Shown here one piece after another: positions 53,620-63,760 of a stretch of DNA of 64,000 nucleotides. Origin of the DNA: Mesostigma viride (taxonomy: Eukaryota > Streptophyta > Mesostigmatophyceae > Mesostigmatales > Mesostigmataceae); contig RPFO01000744.1 in the NCBI GenBank assembly GCA_009746045.1, positions 1,270,635-1,334,634 of the forward strand. Direction: 5' to 3'. How positions within the stretch are numbered: the first letter of the stretch is position 1; each line of letters starts with the position of its first letter. The notes under the pieces were generated by a model. It was not told the DNA's origin and did no database searches. It worked only from the letters and a program-made list of their open reading frames with translations. The position numbers and the translations under genes are program-made.

Positions 53620-55937
53620 ATGTCAGAGCCTACCCCTCCGGCTGAGAGCCCGCTGCCGTCCCTGCCCCTACCGGACCCTGAGCTGTACTTCGAGGCCCTT
53701 CCGGGCCGCTGGGTGTCGCGGTCCAGTTATCCGGGTGGCGTTGTGCAGCCGGCCCTCCAGGCCCAACATGCGAGTCTAGTCCGGGCTGCTCTCTTCACGG
53801 TCACGTGGTACGGTCCTTCCCCTGACGAGCCGCATCAGCTTGTTTTGCACGGGTTCGACGATGCCGGGCACTGTTTGTTGGGGTGTGGTTCCCGCTGTCC
53901 AGCCTTGGGACAGATAGATGCGGTTCTCCAGTGCTCCCGTGTGTTCTCCTACCTTTCCACCCCTGTGGGCCGCTCCTGCCTACGGGATGTGTTCCCCTGG
54001 CTTCCGGCTGAGGATGATGCTGAGGTAGATGAGAACCCCTGCGACCTTCTGCGGGCCGTAGAATTCATGGAGATAGCTGATCAGTCGGCGGGAGTAGCAG
54101 TTGGTGGTCCTGCCCCTACGGGCGCCCCATCCGAGGTACATTATACTCCAGAATATTCTGCCTCGAGCGCTGCGTCCGCCTCCTCGGCGTCTGCTCCTCC
54201 CTCTCCGGTCCCGTCGTCCCCTCGGTCGACCCGGTGTGTTGCAGTGGAGCCTACCCCTTCGGGTTTGCCTGATCCTCTTTCGGCGACAGTTTCTGCGATG
54301 CAGGCGCAGATCCAGTCCCTGACGGCGGCCTTCGGGGCCTTCATGGCGGCCCAGGCGCACGCTCCAGCCACGCCAGGTGGGGTGTCTGTTGCAGCTGTGC
54401 CCCCTTCCCCTTCGGTCGCCTCGACGTCTACGGGTCCGACCGTGTCGCACGAGCCCTCGGCGGCTGCGGTTCCCTCTGGTGCTGCAGCTCCTACGCCTTC
54501 GGCTACCGCTGCGCCTGCTACTGACGTACCTGCGCCTCGGCGCGAGTCCGCCGTCCCAGTGGCCGCGCCCGCCGCCGCCGCGTCCGAGCCGCCCACCACG
54601 TCAGCGCCGCCCTCGCGGGGTTTCTTCAGCGACCCGGGCGGTCTTCCCAGGCTTTGGGAGGGCGGTCCTCCGCAGAGGATCCCGGTGCCTGACTGGAGCT
54701 TGGACGGTAACCAGTCGTATGCCGGATTGCCTGTCCCCACGGGTCCTATTTTCAACATGTGGCCTGGTGGTGCTCCACCCCCAGAGACCGGCGCGCCAGT
54801 TGCGGAGGCGGGTCCGTCGCGACCCCCGCGGCATCGGGTCCGACGCGGCCCCCTGTTGTACCGGCGCCTTCTGCGCCTGTGCCGGTTCCTACCCCTTCGT
54901 CGGCCCCTGCCCCTTCGGCCCCGCGGTCTTTGGCTGCGGTTGTTCGGTCCAGTGGCTCTGACCCGCGCGCCACCCGCGCTGCCGATTCCCTTCGGGAGTT
55001 GTCAGAGGGCGATCGGGATCGGGCCCCTTCTGTGGTGCATGCGACTCCGGAGTCGCGCGACACGCCTGTCTTCGGGTATGGTATGTCTGCGCTCGCTTGC
55101 CGCCAGTGTGACCTGCCGCGCGCCTCCGCCGAGCTTGCCATTTCGCCCATGTCCTACGGGTTCTCCCAGGTGTGTCGGGCGCCGCGGGACCGTGGCCTAC
55201 CAGTTGAGACTGATCGGCCTCCTTTCGACATGGTTATTTTAGCTGATCCGGTGTTCCAGGGTGAGATCCTGGTTCGGCGCGTCCTGTACCGCTGGGCTCG
55301 GCGCCACAATGACTTGGACACCTACGGCGGGTTCCAGTGGGCTTACCCTCCGCCTCTGGGCATTATGGCCTCAGATGCTCTTACGGTAGATTTTCCTGCG
55401 GTGCCGGGTGCCACGTACAGCACCGTCCTTCAGCCCATCCTAGAGTGGGATGCCCGTCGTCCAGCGCCCATCCCGGGCCAGGGTTTGGACTCTCGGGGTC
55501 ATCCTCCTCCCCGGGCTAGCGACTACCTCGAGACGTTCGGGTCGCGACAGTGTGCCCGCCGGTGGCGCTCCCGCGAGATTCGGCATATCCGGTTGTGGCC
55601 GTCCAACGTGGAGCCCCTGGTAGATCTGTTTTTCCCGACGGGTATGCGCCCTCGGATCCGGTATCATCGCCTGCTCCTTCGGGCTCTCTGCCTGATCGCG
55701 GTAGAGCCTTTCCTACGCCTCTTTGCCTGCGGTTTCCTGGACTGGGCCCGGGGCCAGGTCGTTCTTACACAGCATAGGTACTACTGGGCCTTCCTGGGAC
55801 TTTTCCCTGACGGCGTGTGGGCCGATGTTTTCCTCACTGTAGATAGGCACGACAATGCTGAGGATGTGTCTCACTACCAGGCTTACCTGGATGTCCTGCT
55901 GGCCTCCCGTGGTACCTACCAGACGGATGGCCATTAG
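53620..55937 (+). CDS. G3 ORF3, conserved protein of unknown function
   Basis: About 771 codons from ATG 53620 (MSEPTPPAESPLP), starting 77 bases after pol. Two open frames (to 55242 and from 54759) join if one base is missing near 54820 in a C run. Architecture: a globular N-terminal domain of about 130 residues with FTVTWYG, LGCGSRC and a hydrophobic SRVFSYL block; a long Pro/Ala/Ser/Val low-complexity middle; and a C-terminal domain of about 230 residues with RRVLYRWARRHNDLDTYGGF, REIRHIRLW, LLLRALCLIAVEPFLRLFA, WAFLGLFPDGVWADVFLT, ending GTYQTDGH. G2 and G1 keep recognisable homologs in the same place. No known family recognised. Not clearly envelope-like: no signal peptide, and only one moderately hydrophobic helix. 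Confidence 0.75.
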
Positions 55938-56307
55938 ATAGAGGGCCTTAGGCCCGACCTGAGGGTGTTGTCCCTCCGGTATATAGAGTCGCCCTCATGT
56001 TCTGGCCAGTTGGCTGGTCGTTCTTGGTCCTTGGTACTGATTTGTTTACTCTGTGTGTCCTGCCCAGTGCCGTTCCCCCCGGCAAGGACTTTGTTCCAGG
56101 CAGTTAGGGGAACCTACCACCAGGCTTGGTGCTGGCTAACCCTACACCTCCCGGCGTGGTGGTGGAGACCGAGTTAATACGTTGGTGTCTTGTATCTTGG
56201 ACGGTCTGCCGACTGTGTTAGTGTGTGCTGGGTGCATTAGGTTTCCTACCCCTTGTTTTCCTCCCTGTGCGTAGGGAGAGGGCTCCCTACCTTTGTGGGG
56301 GGGGAGG
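55938..56307 (+). other. G3 3' non-coding region with purine tract
   Basis: Opens with about 60 bases nearly identical to G1 (tagggcc/ggcccgacctgaggg, then gtatatagagtcgccctc). It ends with a purine tract gtggggggggagg (56295-56307) just before the 3' LTR. Confidence 0.75.
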
Positions 56308-56880
56308 TGTTACGTCGCGTAATAATTCGTTGTAGTTACGGACGTAAATTAGGTCTTTTGCCTCGGTTGTCCCTAGGTTTACGTTTAGGCTCCTACCGGG
56401 ACATTATTGTCCTCGTAACAGTACTGTGGTACATTGGGTGCCGTTGGGCGCCGCGCCGCGTACTTTACTAGTGGTCCTGATCCTGTGGTAGAATGTAGTG
56501 GACCAGCGTGCATCAGTAGATGTAGTGGACCAGCGTGCATCTGTAGGCGAGGGCCATGTCGGCCCGAGCGTGTTGGACCGTTGGTGACCATTTATGTGCG
56601 TTCTACCCCTTGTGTGTGCACTCGGCGTGTGTTAAATGAATTAACACATTTAGGCTTGAGTCACGGCAGTGTAGTTGTGTTTCCTTCCTCTATTCCTGGA
56701 GTAAACGGGTTTTGGTAAATGGTTGTATGGCGTATTATAGTAACACATACGTTAATGCATTGAGATCAGCTCCGTCACGTTCGTCTTTCGCCAGAGGTTT
56801 GAGTAGAGGAGGCCTGACCAGTTTAGGTAGTATCAGGCCCATTAGAGGTAGAGGTGGAGGTAGATATCCGCGGCGTAACA
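56308..56880 (+). repeat. G3 3' LTR
   Basis: 573 bp, one base different from the 5' LTR. Right target copy ccatg at 56881-56885. Confidence 0.94.
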
Positions 56881-57290
56881 CCATGCCCCTGCCGCTACCA
56901 GTGCATGCCCCTGCCCTGCCCTGCCGCCATGCCCCTGCCCCTGCCCCTGCCGCTGCCGCCCTATTACTGCCGCTCTATACCTCTGCCACTGTACCTGCCG
57001 CTGCCCTAGCTGGCCCCTCTGCTGCCGCTGCCACCATGCCCTGCCGCTGGGCACCGCCCTGACGCAGTGCCGCCATGCCCTACCGCTGATCCGGCAGCTG
57101 CAGCTGCCCCCCTGCCGCTGCCCCCTAGTTGCTGCCGCTACCGCTTTGACGCTGATGCCCTGCCCCTGCCGCTGTCGCTGCATGCCTAGATATGCCCCAA
57201 CTGCCCTGCCGGCGCCGGGCGCCCAGCTCCTGCCACATGCCTCTAGCTGCTGCGGCGGCTCTGCCGCCTTGGCCACTGTTCACTGTTCCC
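56881..57290. repeat. CTGCCG-type minisatellite, part 2
   Basis: Continuation of the array interrupted by G3. Text such as cccctgccgctaccagtgcat matches 43758 onward, so it includes part of a further copy of the higher-order unit. Confidence 0.8.
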
Positions 57291-58075
57291 CGCCCGAACG
57301 CCCTGCGGTCCCCTTGCGTCCCACTAACTGACACTCCCCACAAGCACCCTCAACCCCGCCCCAACATGTGTGTGCCCCTACCCATTAGCCCATGACCACC
57401 AACTGCCCTCCTGTAGCCCACGTACCTGATCAAGTGAGCCCCAATGCCCGACCACAACCCGCCACCCCACACCTAACGCACCCGGCCATCCCCCATGCAC
57501 CGACAACCAACCAATCAATGCCGGCACACCCCGCCCACCAGCCTGGGCCCGCAACATCCCATGGGCCATGTACCCCCCCACAATCAATACCAGCCCCCTT
57601 GTAACTAACCATCCCCCTTCACCACACATGCGCGACCAACCGACCCCATACCGCCCCGCCGGCACACCCAAACAACACAAACAGGGGGGGGGGGGGGGAG
57701 GTATCCCCCCACCCCCACCCCCACCCCCACGTACCCCACCCCACCCACCCCCACCGACTACACAACAACGTGACACCCACACCTGCGCCAACCGACTACA
57801 GTACCTGCTGCCGTCCACACCCACCTTGTTGACCCCCCACCACCACGCAACCCGACCCTCCACCCCAACAAACCCTGTGAGCCCCTGCCTTGATGACAAC
57901 CACTTCTGTCCGCCCACGGCACCCGGCCCACCAACCCAGACTCCCCGGCCCCCCACCCGTCTACTACATGTGATGACATACTCCGGCGTGCACCAGCAAA
58001 TGGCCCAAGACCCTGAACCTTACCCCCACCCAGCCCCTCCCCCGCAGGTGCGCCTGGCCGGCCGACTGTGACTGG
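57291..58075. repeat. C/A-rich, G-poor low-complexity DNA
   Basis: The plus strand is dominated by C and A, with a 15-base G run at 57684-57698 followed by (ccccca)n. The long Gly-rich minus-strand frame here is a consequence of composition. No gene recognised. Confidence 0.7.
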
Positions 58076-58545
58076 CGAGCGGCCGGCCACGAGCGTCCGC
58101 GGGGCCACATCGCCGCCCAGTCAGACCGCAATCTCAGCGCCAACTATTGATGCGCCGCCCATGCTCATCCGCTGAGCTACTACGTTCCTTGGGTGTCGTC
58201 TCACACACTCTGGCTCTCAAATCCTTGGCGGAACATCGTTTGCTAGGAATCACCAAGCTGTTGTACCAACGCGGGTGTCTACAATGATGCAACCGTACAT
58301 GTCCCCATGGCAGCATTTCCTTTCCAGGTCTGATGGATCCCACGCCGGTCATAGCGAGACAGAGCGGACAGCGGTCCTTTCCAAGTACACCTTGCACGTG
58401 GGATCCAACTGACTGGCTGACTGACTGACACCTTGCACGATGCAGTGCTGACAGCAAAGGATGCTTGAAAACGAAAGATGCTTGACAACACCTGTGTTCG
58501 AATCCGGTTACGTTTGTTAGTTGAATCCCACGCCGCACAATCATG

Positions 58546-58665
58546 TTGTTGTTGTTGTTGTTGCCCACGCCGCACATGGGCAGCAGAGATTTGGAAACGG
58601 CCGAGGGCCGGGGCGTTGCCCACGCCGCACATGGGCAGCAGAGTCTACAGTGGCCGAGGGCCGGA
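58546..58665. repeat. (GTT)n run and two-copy 55-bp tandem duplication
   Basis: Six gtt units lead into cccacgccgcacatgggcag (58564), which recurs at 58619; both copies end in ggccgagggccgg. Part of the same text (cccacgccgcac) also occurs at 58527. Confidence 0.8.
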
Positions 58666-60841
58666 ATATATTTAGTATCGTCATCGAATCCGGTATGGTA
58701 CCAAACTATTTCACAGCTTTAGGTAGTACCATCGTCTGTCAGCCAGTACTCTCGGCTGTCTGGAGTTCAAGGTTCACCGATCTCCACAGACTCAGACAGA
58801 TGGAGTCAGCGTGCAAATATGTGTGCCAGGGCGACACAGACTGCGACACAATAAACGGCTTCCGCGATCACGTGTTCTGTCACATTCAGGCCATCACTGA
58901 TCATTGAGTCACGGTAGGGACCCCGGCTCGCGCATCCAGCCTTATTACAGCCTGTAGCATATTTCCCTACAGAAAGAACATCTGACGTGGAAAGGAAATA
59001 TTATGATGCAACAGCCAACGACCCCTGTGATACCGCAATAAGTGGTGTTGGCAAGACCCGCTTTGCGCTTCCGCCCACCCGGTTCGCCAGCACCTCGCGG
59101 TCGCACTGCATGGTCAGTGGACAAACCGCGTTACGCGTCGTCATGCTGGACCGAAGGCGAGTCAGGATTTCCGTGTTAATACCACCTCGTGTGCTTAGTG
59201 GCCGACGGCCCTCTGTTGACTAGCTTATGTCGAGGCAGTATCGGCAAACGAGTGGCGCGCAATTTGAAAGTGGTTTGAGTACGTACTAGTACTAGAACTA
59301 GTCCGACCGATGATCCGGCGAATGTGGCGCGAATAATTTCTGCATACTTTGGCTTTTCTCATCCTTCTTTGGTTCATTCCGGTGCGTAACCTTCCTTTCG
59401 ATTGGCAAACTCGCCTCCCCTCGCCGGGGCGTCGATGTTTATAATCTGTTTGGTATCGTCGATCGTGACCGCCCTCCCCGGCCGGACGCTAATATTTCCC
59501 TTGTTGCCGATGGACGTCGCTAGCGAGGCCTCCCCATGAGATGTCTTGCCGGTGCGTTGCGCATGCGTATGAGTGTGGATTACGTCAGCGCTTGACTATC
59601 GTTGCCGGTGCCTGCGTTGAAGTTATGATGCCGCCGCTTTGGGCGGTTTACGACCTGGACCGTTAATGGCGTTCTGAGAAAGTATGTCGGCTGGTCTGTG
59701 TGCCCAGCCCTGCCCGTGTGATATCTGCTGCTTCAGCACATGCGCCCATCTGACCCACTGGCAGACCTTACGACAATACTTTGCTTCAAATTCTTTTTTT
59801 ATACATGCCTTGGTCGCCTTAGAAGGCTTTGTCCCTGCTGCTGTGCTGGGAAATGCGTGATCCTAAACTGGCCAGTTGGTGTGGATGTCGGTAGTAAGTG
59901 TGTGCAGAAGGAAACGAGACTGCTCCCTGGGCGTGGGCATGCGCATGTCGCCGAGATGTGCGTGACATTGAGTGTAACGAGATTAGCTTATGAGATCTGT
60001 CAATACATGAGGAACAAGTAGATGAGTCTATGAGTCTGTGAATATAGGAACATATAAATCAAGGAGACAACCAGCGCAGGCCAGAAATATAGGAACATAT
60101 AAATGAATGTACGAGCCTGTAACTGTAGGAATAAATTGGGATGGGGGGAGGGTTGATAGCATCCTGCGTGTATAGTACGCATCCCTTCTCTATAGTACAT
60201 ATCCTGCCTCAGACTGTGTACAGTACAGATCCTGCCTTCATAGCACCCAATCTGCCCTGTGCAGTAATAATCTGGCCTGTCAGTAGTACGCTAGCATATC
60301 GTCTTCCTGCTGTGCCATCAGCAGCTTTCTAGCGCATCAGCATTCAGTGCGAATCATGCCACATCGAGCTGGGGGAAGCCCCTCTAGCTCTGGCCGGGAG
60401 GCATGGTCTGCTCTGGGTTACCATTGTCCTATCTATACTATTTGCCCTTCTAAGCTACTATATTGCCCCTCTACCCTACCATTCTTCGCGTCCTTATGGT
60501 CCTGCAAATTGTCCTTCTACTCGTTGTTGTAGTTGTTGTCCTGTTTCTCCTTTGTGGTATGCTTGTCGTTGAAATTTCCCTGCTAGTCTTATCACTACAT
60601 AATTGCTAGTCTTATCAATGAGACTGTCAGCAAGTGCAGGCCTGTACTAGTCCTACTTGTTGTATAGTCTGCCTATATGGGTTGTGATGACTATTCATCA
60701 TATCATTGTCATATGGTTTGGTATTGTTGTTCTGTTCCAACTGTCCTGTTTTTTGCAAGTTGTCGTTCCAGTAAATAATAGTTTCTCGCTGTTGTGGCTA
60801 GGTGACTTTTGGGATTATTCCTGTAAGCATTCGCTGATCTG
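58666..60841. other. No gene recognised; minor direct repeats
   Basis: Short open frames without motifs. The phrase tataggaacatataaat occurs at about 60043 and 60090. Around 60160-60260 there are variants of tagtac.catcctgcc. One 128-codon plus-strand frame (58521-58907) overlaps the tandem duplication and ends CHIQAITDH; I see no support that it is real. Confidence 0.45.
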
Positions 60842-61579
60842 TTTGGGAGGGTGGGAGGGTGGGCGGGAGGGAGGGAGGGAGGGGGGAGGGAGGGAGGAGG
60901 GAGGGAGGGAGAGAGGGAGGGAGGGAGGGAGGGAGGGAGGAGGGAGGGAGGGAGGGAGGGAGGGAGGGAGGGAGGGAGGGAGGGAGGAGGAGGGAGGGAG
61001 GGAGGAGGGAGGGAGGGAGGGAGGGGAGGGAGGGAGGGAGGGAGGGAGGGAGGGAGGGAGGGAGGGGGGGGGGGGGGGGAGGGAGGGAGGGAGGGAGGGA
61101 GGGAGGAGGAGGGAGGGAGGGAGGGAGGGAGGGAGGGAGGGAGGGAGGGAGGGAGGGAGGGAGGGAGGAGGAGGGAGGGAGGGAGGGAGGGAGGGAGGGA
61201 GGGAGGGAGGGAGGAGGGAGGGAGGGAGGAGGAGGGAGGGAGGGAGGGAGGAGGGAGGAGGGAGGGAGGGAGGGAGGGAGGGAGGGAGGGAGGGAGGGAG
61301 GAGGGAGGGAGGAGGGAGGGAGGGAGGGAGGAGGGAGGGAGGGAGGGAGGGAGGGAGGGAGGGAGGAGGGAGGGAGGGAGGGAGGGAGGGAGGGAGGGAG
61401 GAGGAGGGAGGGAGGGAGGGAGGGAGGGAGGGAGGGAGGAGGGAGGGAGGGAGGGAGGGAGGGAGGGAGGGAGGGAGGAGGGAGGGAGGAGGGAGGGAGG
61501 GAGGGAGGGAGGGGAGGAGAGGAGGGAGGGAGGGAGGGGGAGGGAGGGAGGGAGGAGGGAGGGAGGGAGGGAGGGAGGG
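60842..61579. repeat. GGGA microsatellite array, about 740 bp
   Basis: Nearly pure (GGGA)n on the plus strand with occasional GGA units and a 16-base G run at 61064-61079. All open frames across it (Gly-Arg-Glu on one strand, Pro-Ser-Leu on the other) are artefacts. The sequence could form G-quadruplexes. The true length may differ from the assembly. Confidence 0.95.
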
Positions 61580-61589
61580 CATATCAACA

Positions 61590-61765
61590 AATAGAAGGTA
61601 ACACAATCACTACTAGTTGTATGACTGTTAGTCATGGTATCACTATTAGTAGTTGTGATACTAATAGTAATACAGTTATCATTAGAAGTAATTGAATTAC
61701 TATAATAGTAGTACCATTACTACAAATAGTATACATTTTTCTATCAGTAGTAGTCGTGCCCATGT
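61590..61765. repeat. Degenerate AT-rich trinucleotide region
   Basis: Variations on act/agt/att repeats (for example tactaatagtaatac), directly after the GGGA array. The rest up to 62015 has no recognised feature. Confidence 0.5.
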
Positions 61766-62015
61766 CATCATACTCCATAACTGTTTATGCTGTCACCCGG
61801 AGCGAATAAAAAAAGTAAGGAAGACCGCACATAATAAGAGCCTTGGTGGATAACTCATCCCTTTGTCTCGTGGATTCGTCCCTGGCAGGTGTTTGCGCCC
61901 ACGGAAGGCCATCCAAGCCGCGCGTCCGAGAAAGTGAGGGAAGCACTTTCTCGGAGAAGAAGGAGGGTGAATGGAGCGGGACGGTTGGGTAGCTAGCTGA
62001 CCGATACAGGGACGG

Positions 62016-63269
62016 ATGGCCCCCGAGGGGCACCCCCAGGGGCCCCCGCGGCCCAACAGGCACGCCCAGGGGACTGGCGGCGCTGAGTCACAACTGGCTT
62101 CCGGCACCTGTGCACCGCTGGCATCTGGGAGCGCTTTGCAGCTTTTGTCCGATGCCAGTCCTCTGTTGGCATCCGGCGCCGGTGGACAGTTGGCGTCCGG
62201 TAGAAATGCTCAGCTGGCATCCGGCAGCAGCGTGTCAGGCGCGAGTGCGCAGCTGGCATCTGGCACTACCATGAGTGCGCAGCTGGCATCCGGCACCTGG
62301 GGTAGCTCCCGCCCGACGACTGCTATGGCCCGCAGCACATCCGTCACAGGGCAGCCACCCCAGGACATCGTGCAGGCGTCCTCACCAAGTGGGAGATTCC
62401 AGGGTGACGGGGAAAGGAATCCCGCTCCCTCGCCACGTCAAGGCCCATCGGCTCCCGATGGTCCCGGGTCTACAGTGCGGGGCCGTGGCACAGAGAGGCT
62501 TTTGGAAAGCCATGCCTCGGGGAGGCCCCAGCCTAGCAGCATAGGGCATGGCGGCATGGGGCATGATGGCGCAGCACATGGAGGCATGGGGCATGGCGGC
62601 ATCTACCATAGCGGTGTAGGGCCGAGCGGCGGCTGGGAGCCAGGGAAGCTTCCTCACCCTAGTGGTGGCACCGCTGCGGGCACGGTGCCGGCTGCCAGCT
62701 CCAGGAAAGGGAAGCTGGCGACGCCCGTGCACAACGTGCGCGCGCCCTCCGTGGCCCCCCTGGGCGCCCCCCTGGTGACTGTCTCTTGCAGGACCTCGGG
62801 TGCGGGCGCGTCGGTCGGCCCATCGCCGCCTGCCCAGCGGGTTGCTAACTCGTGCAGTGTCATGAAGGGGGACGCCGTGCAAGGGCGCGGTGACCAGAAT
62901 TACTTCGTAGACGGGGCTGCCGTTGCAACTGAAGCTCGTGCTTTGCACGGCGGCCCCTTTTCCAGCAAGGCTCTGGAGGCCTCATCGGGCCCTGGTGGCG
63001 TCTCGGTGCCCTTTGCCTGTGCTGCCACGCTCAAAAGGGATGCGGATGAGCCGCCCGGGCCCAGGGGCAGCCAGGGACCCGCTGTGGGGTCCGGTGTTGT
63101 GAGTGTTCTTCGGAGCGAGCACGCCAGCAAAGGGGTGGTTGGGAGGGACGCCGGAAAGGGGATCGCGGGGAGTAGTGGACAGTGGGGTGGGGATGCTTTT
63201 GCCTTGCAGAGCAATGTCTTTGTTCAGGGGATTAGTGGACGGGGGGGGGTGCGATGGGCAACCCAGTAG
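62016..63269 (+). CDS. N-terminal low-complexity part of DEK_C-domain gene
   Basis: 417 codons from ATG 62016 (MAPEGHPQGPP). Between about 62085 and 62300 it has at least seven copies of a short LASG repeat (QLASGxxAQLASG), from an 18-24 bp DNA repeat around cagctggcatc. Further on is a Gly/His/Met repeat (GHGGMGHDG, 62545-62615). The remainder is disordered Gly/Ser/Pro/Ala-rich sequence. It stops just after a G run (63241-63249). One more base in that run would join it in frame to the DEK_C ORF at 63254, so I treat both as one gene. The start is not certain: upstream exons could exist. Confidence 0.55.
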   Translation: MAPEGHPQGPPRPNRHAQGTGGAESQLASGTCAPLASGSALQLLSDASPLLASGAGGQLASGRNAQLASGSSVSGASAQLASGTTMSAQLASGTWGSSRPTTAMARSTSVTGQPPQDIVQASSPSGRFQGDGERNPAPSPRQGPSAPDGPGSTVRGRGTERLLESHASGRPQPSSIGHGGMGHDGAAHGGMGHGGIYHSGVGPSGGWEPGKLPHPSGGTAAGTVPAASSRKGKLATPVHNVRAPSVAPLGAPLVTVSCRTSGAGASVGPSPPAQRVANSCSVMKGDAVQGRGDQNYFVDGAAVATEARALHGGPFSSKALEASSGPGGVSVPFACAATLKRDADEPPGPRGSQGPAVGSGVVSVLRSEHASKGVVGRDAGKGIAGSSGQWGGDAFALQSNVFVQGISGRGGVRWATQ

Positions 63270-63760
63270 CTCATGGCGGTGGCGTGGATGATCAGGGGGT
63301 CGGCGTGGACGATGCCACACTGGTTCAGTGCCTCCGATGGCTGCTCGCGAGTGTGGACTTGGCCAAGACCAGCACGGGGGCGCTGCGGTTGCGGCTGGAG
63401 GCAGAGCTCGGGGTGGACTTGTCGGATAAGAAGGACTTGATCCGGTGGCAGATGAACGAGTACATCGACGAAAATCTGCACCTGTTAGAGCTGTCAGGGA
63501 GTGAGAGCGAGGGGGGATACCGGGGGGGAAGGTTGGGGGTTGACAGTGACGGGGGGGAGGGCAATGCGGAGGAGATCGAGGGGGAGGGAGGGGAGGAGGG
63601 GCTGGAGGAGGAGGCCGCCGGGGATGGGATTGACCGGGAGTATTACTTGAGGGGGGGTGATGATGGCTTTCTCTCGGCTGAAGAAGAGGAGTGGGATGGC
63701 GAGGACAGTGGGGGGGGCGGCGGGGAGGAAGATGAGGAGGGGGGAAATGGAAGCATGGAG
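63254..63760 (+). CDS. DEK C-terminal domain protein, partial
   Basis: Residues 22-72 of this frame (63317-63469) fit the DEK_C domain: LVQCLRWLLASVDLAKTS, then LRLRLEAELGVDLSDKKDLI and an MNEYIDENL end, with the vDLsdkK core typical of the family. A Ser/Glu/Asp/Gly acidic tail follows. DEK_C is a small helical domain in chromatin proteins such as DEK, and precedes SWIB domains in many plant and algal proteins; what follows here lies in later exons. The exon most likely ends at 63760, where ATGGAG meets GTGAGT, a perfect donor; the open frame beyond (to 63817) would be intronic. The protein is partial at the window edge. Confidence 0.7.

Larger units (their letters stand above)
45086..56880 (+). 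mobile_element. Ty3/gypsy chromovirus G3, nearly complete
   Basis: Plus-strand element with 573-bp LTRs that differ at a single base (a/c near 45317 and 56539), target duplication ccatg (45081-45085, 56881-56885) and all parts of a chromovirus plus the two extra ORFs. It carries one foreign insertion, PB2; without that it is 10.8 kb. The near-identical LTRs make it the youngest large element here. Four internal shifts of one missing base, at least two of them in T runs, are the only other damage, and some may be sequencing artefacts. Confidence 0.93.

Noticed and set aside
53620-55937. ORF3 as a retroviral-type envelope
   Set aside because: No signal peptide, no clear transmembrane anchor and no fusion-peptide pattern; position after pol is the only similarity.
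57378-57956. 192-codon Gly/Trp-rich minus-strand ORF
   Set aside because: Overlaps C-rich low-complexity DNA with homopolymers; no motif or start context.
60657-61695. Long open frames of Gly-Arg-Glu and Pro-Ser-Leu repeats on both strands
   Set aside because: They arise from the GGGA array, which has no stop codons in several frames. No non-repeat domain is attached.
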